From Fratercula arctica (Eukaryota; Chordata; Aves; Charadriiformes; Alcidae): 64,000 nucleotides of DNA. The stretch is from contig CANTUZ010000001.1 of the NCBI GenBank assembly GCA_947846985.1, forward strand, positions 113,477,757 to 113,541,756. The letters are read 5' to 3'. Positions 27,286 to 37,665 of the stretch are shown here, in pieces (position 1 is the first letter of the stretch; each line of letters begins with the position of its first letter). A program made the position numbers and the translations under genes. The notes under the pieces were generated by a model. The model was given only the letters and a program-made list of their open reading frames with translations, ran no database searches and had not been told where the DNA came from.

Positions 27286-29180
27286 AGAGACTCTATCAGC
27301 TCCTCACTGGTGATGATCTGACTCCAATTACACCAGTTCTTGTCCTTTCCATACAAGATTATGGATCTGGAATTAATCTGAATTAGAAATAGGCAATCTC
27401 AACAAACAAACACAAAACCTGAGATTCTCTCAAGTTGCTTCTTCAGGAATCATGAGGTTTAAGTCTGCCCCTTGGTAAAGTCTTCAAGGTTAGGCTTGAG
27501 TTTACCTATGCATTTAAGTTTTGCAATGTGTTCTCATTTGTTATTGTTAGCTCTATTCGGCACTGATACCTCTTGAACACAGGTGCTTCATCTTTCTCAG
27601 GTTCAGGTCAAAACCCATGCTGAACCCAGTATCAGCTGAACAGAGATTAACAACAACCCTAAGGCATTCAAACTTTCGGTGTTCTGTACAGACGCACACT
27701 CAGATCTTAAAAAACAAGGTATCAGGTAAATAACTATCATCTCAGTAACTTTTCTCCGGAAAGAGAAGGTAACAAAACTCTATTGACTATACTGACTAGC
27801 AGAAGTCTTATGGTTCATTTCTAACTGTGAAGAGCATTCAAATGCTACCACAATAAAGATAAGACACTGCACAGAACAGGATTTTTACCAACTTCAGGTG
27901 CTTGACTGTCAGGTTGAATTACACCAAGTAGTTGTTCTGAGGAAGTTAAAGCCCATAACAAGTGGGGGAAGGAACCTAGGACTCCCATGCTTAACGTGAT
28001 GCATACTCACTTTCTAAGATTTAAGAGCACAAAGGAACCACTAAAGAAAGGCACACTTGCCAGACAGAGACACTAATGTTGCATGCAGTAAAGGTGCATG
28101 TATACTTTTATAAAGTGTATGAAATAAGAAAATAATATATATTCTTAACACAGATTTTTCTCCCACCCTGAAGCACGGGCCCCAGGAAGATAAGAATACA
28201 TGTTAACCACATACTCTGAATGGTTCCAGGAAGGAGTTTCTTTGTGATCCCAAGAGTTTCTGTTTGTAAATTTGAAAGATGAATATCCCATTCCCAATAG
28301 ACTGTTTTAATAAATAAGATTGGTAAAGAAACAACAACAAAAAGCAACGAGCTCCAAGTCTACACTTCAAGAAACTGAACAGTGAACTGGTAAATTCAGT
28401 ATGAAAATTATATCCAAAATTAATTGGAAAGAATGAATTATGCACTACTACTTCCTGTGAAAGCTGAGCTAATGAGAAGGTATATAGATAGACCAAATGA
28501 GGGACTGGCTGATCTAAAAATAAACCACTCCCACTATAATCTAATACCATTTTGAGATGCCTGTGTAGTTGTACTATAGCACAGCTCATTTCTAAGCTTT
28601 CATTTCAGAGGGGGAGTTTTCTTATGTTTTTTTTTTTTCATATTGCTCTCTGTTTGTGAGGTTTCTGGGTGAACATGGAATCTGCTACAGAGCAAGTAGT
28701 ACAGTGGATTCCTGGTAGGGTGCAAATGAACTCCTCCAGCTCCAAAAAAAAAATATCTCAGTGTGCTACCTTTCCTTAATACATGACCCCTCAGAGGAAG
28801 AAGCACTTTGGACACTTAGTTCTTGCTTCTGTTCCCTGGGATCCTCCTGTGTTTGCACGGCAAAGAGGACAGGAGGAGGAGATGGACTACAAAGCCAGTT
28901 TCTAATTCACAGGGCAGCACGGGGGCCTGTGAGTTGTTTACACTGTTAGTGATAACCTTCACTTTGAGTGTGATTTTAAAGTGCATGGGAAGGAGCGTGG
29001 TTACGCTTAAACCCTTTTCTTGTCCAAAGGCCACTGCCATCATGTATGCCCTTCTCCAGGGGGTTATGTCAGGAGTCAGTTTAAAGCAGGGATAAATTTC
29101 CCGCCTTTCCTCATCTTTGAGACTCATCCTACTCCTCAAAAAGAGCCGTGCAAGGTAAAACACAAAGGGAGTAATGGACG
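27286..29180. other. Stretch without genes
   Basis: Only short random frames occur on either strand, up to 128 codons at 28203-28589 on the minus strand and with no domain. A T12 run lies near 28628-28639 and an A-run near 28745-28753. No other repeat was recognised. Confidence 0.55.
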
Positions 29181-29293
29181 CGTTCCTGTGCAACCTGCTC
29201 TAGATGAACCTGCTCTGGCAGGGGGGTTGGATTAGATGTTCTCCACAGGTCCCTTCCAACCCCTATCATTCTGTGATTCTGTGAAATTCTGTG
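29181..29293 (+). mobile_element. CR1 3' tail, about 110 bp
   Basis: A strongly 5'-truncated CR1 copy that holds only the 3' UTR. It reads CAACCTGCTCTAGATGAACC, then GGCAGGGGGGTTGGATTAGA, then TCCCTTCCAACCCCTATC, and ends in ATTCTGTG ATTCTGTG and AATTCTGTG. These octamer repeats are the characteristic CR1 end used in target-primed reverse transcription. The well-kept tail suggests a relatively young insertion compared with the copy at 32.6 kb. Confidence 0.95.
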
Positions 29294-32200
29294 CGGCATC
29301 CTAGGGTCAAACCAGAAATGCTGGTTCTCGAACACTGTGCAGGTGCCAGAGCCACAGTCAGCTGGGGTACGGCCCAGGTAGGACAGCTCCATTTTTTGCT
29401 GTAATCTGCTACTGCTCAGCAGGAAACTGTGTCCTGGTCATAGCTTTACCACAGGACACCACGTGAGTTTTGTAGCTGGGTCTTGACAATGCAGTTTTGC
29501 AGCACAGCCTTCACAACACACAAGATACCACTTTCTGATCTCCTGCATAACAGGTGGTATAGCATGGCCTAAAACATCACCTTTCCAGGACCATGTCCAT
29601 CCTTAAGTTCACCTGTGCTCCAGGCTGGACAGGAGTGCGTCTTCTGAGTCCTCCTTGTCAAAGCTGTGGGAGCCAACTATTGTCATGGCAACAGCTGCAT
29701 GTGGAGGGTACCATTTACCTCAAATGTTGGGCACTGCATAACCTCAGCTAGACTGTTGCCTCAATTGAAGTTAGATCACCATGGCACCAGACAAATGACT
29801 TTCAGAGAAAAACATCTAGAAGTTGGCACGCGTGTCAATTCAACCATTTTGACATTGGTCATTTGCATGGATTTAGACTGAAAGAAATTTGATTTCTCAG
29901 AAAAGGGAATTCTGAAAATAATTCTTCTAGCCTCAACTTAAATATCTGGTTGGACAAAACAAGGTCCACTTTTGCCTGAATTGTGACTATTTTTTCAGGT
30001 AGAGACAGATTTATAAAAGGTAGAAGGAAAGAAGAAGCCGTGAAAATGTATTTTGGGCAAGCAAATAGAGTATTTTAGTTTAAAAATACTATAAAAAAAC
30101 CCAACACCTCAAACTCATCTCTGCTAATTGCTTTTATTTTGACAAATGACCATTTTCTAGGGGAAGGTCAGCCACCAACTGTGCTGGCGTAAGGCAGAAT
30201 CATATTCACGGGACCCATTGTTCAAAAATAATAGCTACAGCAGTACCTAGCAAAAAGCAGGAAATCAAAGGTGGCAAATAACTAGAGAGGAAACACTAGG
30301 TCAAGTAAAACTGCTACAAACACACAGGTTCAAGTAGTCTGTGTCTTAGGTCAGGCAAATAGTAGCTTAAACTTCTAACTCACAAAAGTACAGACAGAGT
30401 CGCATAAGTAAGCCTTTATGCCGATGCAAAGTGCCATTGATTTCCGACTGGGGCAGTGATTTCGTTTGCACTGGAAGGGTTTGAAACAGTAAATCAGATT
30501 ATGGAAGGAAAATAGCGCACCAGCAAAAGTATCAGATACTTGTTTCCACTGGGACACAGCAAGGAAGGATATTTCTAAAGGCACACACAAGCAACACAAA
30601 ACACTGCATACAGGTGAGCTCCACAGACGCCTTTCAAAAAAATCTACAAGACCAGCAGGGAAAAGGGTGGTTTTACTTCTCAAGGAGAGCCAGAAGTTGT
30701 GCCCGTCTTTGCTAACCAGTCTCACAGAATTGCTGCCATCTCGCTACCCTGTACATCCAACAGTCAGGCACGCTCTTGCCAACACATGCGTGGGCCTAGA
30801 CCCATCGACTCTAAAATTTAATGCAAAGCATGCTTTCAGCAAGAGGCATATTTTTCCGATCTTGAAGAAAAGTTGCCTTCCTTCTGTTCTTAAAACAAAT
30901 GGGGTTTTTCCATATTTCCAGAATATCAGATATTTATTTCATAACAATAGTGTATTACAGTGATGTATGTTTACAATAAAAAACGCTGAAGTGATGTATT
31001 TCCTAATTACATTCTCAAAGAATTCACATCCAATACCAGAGTCTGAGCCACCTCCCAAAAGTAATAACAAGGGTCCTCTCCACTAGCCTGGGAGGGAAAA
31101 TAAGCCCACGAGTCACAGAAAATTATATTTAAAATTCTTTCTAGAGGGTAAAGTGCCCTCTTAGGTGGCTCTTGAATAAATGGAAAGCAGCCCACAGGAA
31201 TCCTGCCATTAATTTTGACAGTCTTTGGATCTGTCCCTATTGTTTCATTAAAAACTGGAAATAAGTCTTGTCTACTCACATAATTTGAACCATACTGTAG
31301 CTATGCAAGTATAATTCACTGCAGTCCAATCCTCCTACGGGGAGAGAGGCATAAATTCATATTATGTGAAAGGGACATAATCCATAACTGCATCCACAAG
31401 ATGGCTCTGACCAGTAGAACATCATTGATCAGAAAACCACCTGCCTTCCCCCTCCCCAGCACGGTCATGCACATGGCACAACAGCTGCTCGTCAGGGGGC
31501 TTCTTTCCCACAGCCCTTCTAATTTGTGCCTATCACTCGGGAGCATGCACACAGAGCTCTTTGGCTTCCATTTGCTAGGTCTCTCTGCTAATCCAGAAAG
31601 CCAGGACATTAAGAAAGCTATTAAATACATGAGCAAAAAAAAAAAAAGTGGCAAGTAGCCAAAATATTTCGCACAGACTTGAACTGCTGATGCTGCTTCT
31701 GGATACGCACTGCAGGCTTTGCAGTGGACATCTCAGACAGATTCTCTAAAAATAAGGAAGTGTCTGCGTGCATGACAGAAGGACCCATTTCAAAAACAAA
31801 AATCAACCAACAACAAAAAAAACACCCTTGGCCAGCTGACTTCTGAGCAAAGTTTGATTCCCAGCTGCTTGCCACTTCCAGCCCCTTTCTGACACTAAGA
31901 ACATTTCACTCTTTTTAGTTGCACAGAGACTTAAGGCAGGTATAAATATAAAGTGACCCACTCTTACAGGTGTTCCCATGCTTTGCAACGGTGGACATAT
32001 TTTAAAAAGGTTTAAGCCTTCCATCTAACTACTTATGCCTGTGAAACTATGGTATAAATCACTCCCCCCCACCACTTCTGCACAGAGAGAAATGAATGCA
32101 CTGTGTAGAAGGAGGAGAGACACCCATTACCTCTGCTCTCTACCTGCCAAGGCGGTCAAACACATGCACTTTTCCTCTCACATGACTAGATTTATGTCAA

Positions 32201-32611
32201 ATTTGTTTTCAAACTAAGGGAAGATTTGGAAATGGGTAATAACCACTGGATGAACGCGATGATTAGGCAAGTTGGATAATCATACCCATGTGCAAAAATG
32301 TCGGCATTGTTTCCTGGAAACAGGAGAGGAAGACACATGGGGAAAGAGCAGGGAGCTAGGATTGCCAAGACAGCCTTGCTCATCGAGGAGGTCACTGCCG
32401 GCTCTTAGTCCACGCAGCAGCCTAAGGGAAAGGGTAAGCAATTCAAGATGCTGAGCGCTCACCCTCAGCAGCCTTGGGCTACAAGGGCCTGACTGCGTCC
32501 CTCCCACTGCCCACCCAATAGATGCCACTAAAGTTAATCAAAACTTTTACTGATTACTCATGGATTAATTAAAAGCCAAAAAGGATGTGAATCGGGTAAC
32601 ACTTTTTTACT
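29294..32611. other. Stretch without genes
   Basis: Only random-looking frames of about 60-116 codons occur on both strands. The segment near 30432-30475 (GCCATTGATTTCCGACTGGG) resembles the dispersed CATTGACTTCAATGG-type ancient repeat core. An A12 run lies near 31636-31647. Confidence 0.55.
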
Positions 32612-32788
32612 GCGAGGGTGGCTGAGCAGTGGCACAGCTTACCCAGAGAGGTTTTAAAGTCTCCCACCTCGGAGATATTCAAAAGCTGTCTGTACATAGT
32701 CCTGGGCAATCAGGTCTAGGTTGGACCAGCAGTAGGGTTGGACCAGAAGACCTCCAGAGGTCCTGTCCAACCTCAACCATTCTGCGAA
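32612..32788 (+). mobile_element. CR1 3' fragment, diverged
   Basis: It matches the CR1 3' end in order: GAGGGTGGCTGAGCAGTGG, ACCCAGAGAGGTTTTAAAGT, GGAGATATTCAAAAGC, GTCCTGGGCAATCAGGTC, GGGTTGGACCAGAAGACC, TCCAGAGGTCCTGTCCAACC, and a one-unit decayed tail CATTCTGCGA. Several substitutions and a small duplication of TTGGACCAG (about 32722-32742) show it is older than the copy at 29.2 kb. Only the last codons of ORF2 and the 3' UTR remain. Confidence 0.92.
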
Positions 32789-34084
32789 AAAGTGAAGTAG
32801 CAATGGTCCACACACACCCCAAGCATATATTGGTATTTAGAACTGAACTTAGCCACCCCTAATATTTTGAACAGAAACATTAACTGGGCATGTACTGTAT
32901 TTTTTTTTCCAAGTCAAGTCATTGTCTCCTTCTCTCTCCCCCCACTAAAATTCACAGTTGCCTTCTGTAAGCTTTAAAGATTGTTTTGAAATAACTAGCC
33001 AAAAATATACACATGTTGTGCATAGTCCTACAGAGCTTGCAGCAAAGCAATTTATAGTCTGGGGTGGATGAAGGAAGATGAATCAAAACATATCTCTGTA
33101 CAAAATGTTTGTGGCTTAGCAGAAGCGGTCTTTTTCTTTCCCCTCATGGTTAAAATATATTGTGTCGAGCCAGTCTCATGATACGAAGCACAGAGAATAA
33201 ACCATACTGGTCTTTTAAATAGACAGTTGTGGCACCAAAGCTAATCCACAGAAAATTCCAAATACCTTTGAAATGGAAGAGTTACGTTGCCGCCTTTCTT
33301 CAGAAGTCTGACAATGGCCTCATACTAGATTTTATCATCAAGATCATAACAGCATTTCAACAGCATTCAGAGACAGGGAGACAAGAAAACAACATCTGAA
33401 TTCTGACTGGAACATATTCCAAGCAAAATTAAAAGTTCAAGTTTTACTCTCAAACTGACTGTTACCCACCAACAAACAGGTGCAGCTGCAGGTTGCGTTG
33501 GTACTGAACCTAATCAGATTATTTCAGGTACAAGTATTTAAACAGCACAGACCTTAATGCAGGCCAAAGCACACTTGTATTTTCCACCTGGCCGCAGTAA
33601 CGCTAGCCTGTGTGTTGTGTCCTCCAGTGCCCTGGCTACGTTGTGATAACCTTCCAGACAAGGACATTTTAACACCTTAGATGATCGCATCTGTGTGATC
33701 TAAACTAAATCTGTCTCGTTTATCATCCAGACAGAAAAGCAGCTATCTTCCAGTAAGATAAACACTAAGCAATTCATATTGGTAAATAGCAGCTTTGGTT
33801 ATGAAAATGGCCTGGATACTATCACGTTTCCAGGTATCTTCCATACGATGATCTGTGCCATCTAAATGCAGCTAAGTGCTCAGCAAGAATGAATAACTTT
33901 TGTATCAGGTACCAAGCTGGAAACAATTTATTTCCCCTGAGGGTCAAGTCACTTGCTTTATCACTCTCATACATACAGATCCTATTTCGTAAGCTTCCTC
34001 ACCAGGAGACATTAGGAAGCTTAATTAAAGTAGTTGCCTTATGCTTCTGTCTTGGCATCTCACCTCCTTGCATTCATAGTGTTG
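32789..34084. other. Stretch without genes
   Basis: Unique AT-rich DNA. No gene, RNA or repeat was recognised. The CR1 element to its right starts abruptly near 34085. Confidence 0.55.
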
Positions 34085-35210
34085 ACAAACCTGATGGCCT
34101 TCTATGAGAAGGTCACAACATCAATAGACAAGGGGAGAGCAACTGATGTCATTTACCTGGACCTGAGCAAAGCCTTTGACGCTGTTCTGCATGACATCCT
34201 GGTCTCCAAGCTGATAAAATATGGGTTTGATGCACTGACAATTCAGTGAATAAAGAACTGGCTTGACGGCCGCACCCAAAGGGTGGCTGTCAATGGGTCC
34301 ATGTCCAAGTGGAGGCCAGTGACAAGTGGAGTCCCTCAAGGATCAGTACTGGGACTGGTCTTGTTTAACATGTTCGTCAGCGACATGGACAGTGGCATAG
34401 AGTGCATCCTCAGCAAGTTTGCTGATGACACCAAGCTATGTGGGGCGGCTGACACGCTGGAGGGAAGAGATGCCATCCAGAGGGACCTTGACAGGCTGGA
34501 GAGGTGGGCCCATGCCAACCTCATGAAGTTCAACAAGACCAAGTGCAAGGTCCTCCATCTGGGTCGGGGCAATCCCAAGCACCGATATAGGCTGGGCAGT
34601 GACTGGCTTGAGAGCAGCCCTGAAGAAAAGGACTTGGGGGCGCTGGTGGACGAGAGGCTCAACATGAGCCGTCAGGGTGCACTAGTGGGCCAGAAAGCCA
34701 ATCGTATGTGGGCTGCATCAGGAGAATCATGGCCAGCAGGTCGAGGCAGGTGATTCTCCCCCTCTACTCCACTCTTGTGAGACCCCACCTGGAATACTGT
34801 GTCCAATTCTGGAGCCCCTTCTACAAGAAAGATATGGACATGTTGGAATGTGTCCAGAGAAGGGCCACGAGGATGATCAGAGGGCTGGAGCACCTCCTAT
34901 GAGGACAGACTGAGAGAATTGGGGTTGTTCAGTCTGGAGAAAAGAAGGCTCCAAGGAGACCTTATAGTGGCCTTCCAGTATCTTAAGGGGGCCTACAAGA
35001 AAGCTGGTGAGGGACTTTTTAGGATATCGGGTAATGGTAGGACTAGAGGGAACAGATTAAAACTAGAGATGGGATGATTCAGACTGGATGTTAGGAAGAA
35101 GTTCTTCACCATGAGGGTGGTGAGGCACTGGAACAGGTTGCCCAGAGAGGTGGTGGAAGCCCCATCCCTGGAAGTTAAGGCCAGGCTGGATGGGGCTCTG
35201 GGCAACCTGA
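34085..35210 (+). pseudogene. CR1 ORF2 reverse transcriptase remnant
   Basis: RNA-directed DNA polymerase of a CR1 LINE, broken. The first catalytic motif is present as YLDLSKAFD (34154-34180). Then come NWLDGRTQR, the GVPQGSVLG turn (about 34329-34355), and the active-site FADD (34418-34429), which stands for the YxDD box of other reverse transcriptases. All three catalytic aspartates are kept. Disablements: TGA at 34247-34249 in place of a Trp codon, between the first motif and NWLDGRTQR; an apparent one-base deletion near 34707-34710; a second frame change near 34893-34896 before YEDRL; and a further shift near 35070. C-terminal motifs [20 protein letters not shown] and [18 protein letters not shown] follow in other frames. 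No function is expected. Confidence 0.93.
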
Positions 35211-35297
35211 TCTAGGGGACGTGTCCCTGCCCATGGCAGGGGGGTTGGAACTAGATGATCTTCAAGGTCCCTTCCAACCCTAACAATTCTATGAATA
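34085..35297 (+). mobile_element. CR1 non-LTR retrotransposon, 1.2 kb, 5'-truncated
   Basis: This is the largest transposon in the window. It contains the middle and C-terminal part of the CR1 ORF2 reverse transcriptase and the whole short 3' UTR. The N-terminal endonuclease and first part of the reverse transcriptase are missing, as usual after incomplete target-primed reverse transcription. The 3' end reads GGCAGGGGGGTTGGAACTAG, then TCCCTTCCAACCCTAACAAT, and closes with a tail near AATTCTATGAATAG. The copy is dead through one nonsense codon and several frameshifts (see the pseudogene entry). Its divergence looks moderate. Confidence 0.96.
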
Positions 35298-36379
35298 GCT
35301 GGTTATGATTTTCAATCCACTTCACAGTAAAAGGTGCCAGAATACAACTCTAGAAGGAAGCATTAGGGAAAGCATACTGTCTGCTTATTTTTAGTAGTCA
35401 GGTAGTGCACACTCCAAGTGCCTTCCTTCATGGACTTTGTGCATTGCTGTTTCCATATCCTCAGAATAAGGGGTTTATATTTTTTTTCTTCTTTAAGAAA
35501 TTAAATAAAGCCTTGAATATAAAATCTGGTACTTCTCTGGTACCATCACCTTTCTAGTCCACTTGGAGCAAAAACTATCCTCTCTCAGTAATCTAAATGT
35601 GTTGCTTTAGATTTGTAATCCTTAATAACAAAACTCCATGCACAGTATATCTTTTAGCACAATTAAAAGAAGCCAAACCAAAATGACCACAGCTCAGCTT
35701 TAAGACTGATGTCAAAATAATTCAGGTGCTTCAATATTCAATATGGTTTTCTCAAGATAAACAAGGTTGGGGAGAGGGAGTTACATTTCTTTTTGTTTGC
35801 TTGCTTGCTTGCTTTTTAGTTTGTGCAAATGTAGAGCAGATAGATGAGAAAAAGCTTTCTCAGAGCATCTCATGTCTTGTGCTATACTATATAGTGTGCT
35901 CACTTTAGAGTCAGCCAACTGGTTTTAATCATCCCAGTAGGAGACCGTCTTATTCCTAGCAGGGAAGCTTCAGCAAAAACAAAAAAAAAGAATAAAATGA
36001 GAGAAACACTGAGCTGGCAAAGGCACCATTATTCAGATAAAGTTTTAGACTGAGGTCCATCTATTCATCCATTGCTGAACGCTGGCTTGTGGGAGTCGGA
36101 GTTTATGCAGAGAGAGAACAAGGGTCACCTCAGTATCCTTCCCAGTATCTTGGGAGAATGTTTTTGCTTGCTTAGGGCTGTGTATGAGCAACTGCTAAGC
36201 ATAAAGCGACAGCTGTGTTTGTCTTCATGGTCTCACTGCGGTACCACCATTAAAGTGACTGCTTTGGGCCAAACTGCAGATTAAAGGCATTCAGTTCACA
36301 GCTAAAAATCCAATAGCATATGTATATATAAAAATAAATATATATTTTCAGAGAGTTATCTTAATCTCACAGGGCTCAC
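35298..36379. other. Stretch without genes
   Basis: Unique DNA. A (TTGC)n tract, TTTGCTTGCTTGCTTGC, lies near 35796-35812, and an AT-rich tract lies near 36318-36350. No gene or RNA was recognised. Confidence 0.55.
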
Positions 36380-36638
36380 GTGTCCAGTGTATTGGGAGAG
36401 TCTGTTCTGCCCTGGCTCTGGCCACAGTCAACGCCCCATCTTCCCTCACTTCTGTCTCAGTGGACCAAGAGTCGGACTTTTCATCCTGAAGTTGTACTAA
36501 GATCACTGCGTCACCCTCTTCTGGGAGTGAGGAAGGGTCAGGCCAGAGCAAAGGAGTGCCACTGGGACAGTGGTGACCCTCAACACTAACCTGAGCACTC
36601 CTTAAGACCCTCTGATTTATGCCAGAGGCTTGGTTGGC
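36380..36638 (-). other. Candidate internal exon, unrecognised
   Basis: On the minus strand TCATCCTTTTTCTTTTGCAAG (21 bases including the AG) is a good-looking acceptor. It is followed by 86 open codons and then the donor-like C|GTGAGC at the 36380/36379 boundary. The product contains SGTPLLWPDPSSLPEEGDAV and, further on, LVQLQDEKSDSWSTETEVRE. It is acidic and balanced in composition, unlike the Leu/Phe/Ser-rich random frames elsewhere. The frame runs on to TGA at 36348-36350, so the donor is not forced. I recognise no domain. The phase would be 0 at the start and 1 at the end. It could be an exon of a minus-strand gene or a chance open stretch in slightly GC-richer DNA. Confidence 0.25.
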
Positions 36639-37033
36639 CTTGCAAAAGAAAAAGGATGACTGTAAAGTTTGCTTCAACCTTCCCTTGAGTAATTAAACCA
36701 CACCTTCTGTTCTTTAATTCTGTTGGGGTTTTTTAAGTTGATTTATTTCTCCAACACTGTTCACTGAAGGTGAAATGATTTCCCATCCTGGAAAGTATTA
36801 TCTCCCTAGCATACCTACACGAGCTTCAGCATAAATTTCTACACCCTGTACCTGCAGTAATCTTGTCTCTGTTGAAACATCTGAGGCCCAAATTTAGGCT
36901 TGAACATGTGCAATTGGAGACAAAATTTGGCTCTCCAAGTGTGAAATAGCTCAGTTGTCCACTGGCTCAACATCAAAAAAAGATCAGCCTGTTGGAAAGG
37001 ATTCACTTTCAAAACTTAAAGTAGTAAGGAGGT

Positions 37034-37075
37034 GAGGAGAGGAAAAAAAAAGGAAGAAAAAAAGAAAGAAAGAAG
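37034..37075. repeat. Homopurine tract
   Basis: Forty-two purines in a row, with A9, A7 and (GAAA)n parts. It is similar in kind to, but shorter than, the tract at 17.8 kb. Confidence 0.85.
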
Positions 37076-37489
37076 CACTTCATCTTTTATGCAGCCAAGT
37101 ATCCATTCATAATGCTCTATTGAAAACATTGACACACATGATAAACTTGTTTTTTCCCCCAAAATTAAGCAGAAAACTTTTCTGCCGTCTTCAATTTCTC
37201 TTCCCTTTCAGCTTTGTTACTAATATTTATAAAGCATTTGTTGGTACAATCACCCTTCATTAGAAATTACAGGAAGTAATCCCCATCATACAAACTGGAT
37301 TCAGGTACCTCTGAGAACAAGCGGGCGCCACTTTCTGCGGTTGAGCTAGGGCAGCAGAAGCTTTTATGCTTATTTTCATTCCATATTTAAAAGGAGACCG
37401 GCCAGAGCCTCACAATCCTTTAAAAGAAAGCAAAACACAGAGCTCATTCAATGAGATTTTAATCTCCAGTTCAAGCAAAACCATAAACT

Positions 37490-37665
37490 CTCTGGGAGAG
37501 CCCGCCGGCCGCCTGGCTGACAGGGAGCGGCTGCACCTGCTGCCCCTTCCCAGCACGGGCAGCCCCCACGAGCAGAGACACCATCAGCCCACGGCGGGGA
37601 GGGGGACAGCTTTCCTGGGGGCCCAGCCAAACCTGCACCACAAAACCTCTGCTGACAACCCCGGA
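37490..37665. other. Small GC-rich, CpG-containing patch
   Basis: The patch contains GCCCGCCGGCCGCC and several further CpGs (CACGGGC, CCCACGAGC, CACGGCGGGG) in otherwise AT-rich DNA. It is short for a CpG-island promoter, and no first exon is recognisable on either side. It could be an orphan CpG island or regulatory element. Confidence 0.4.
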
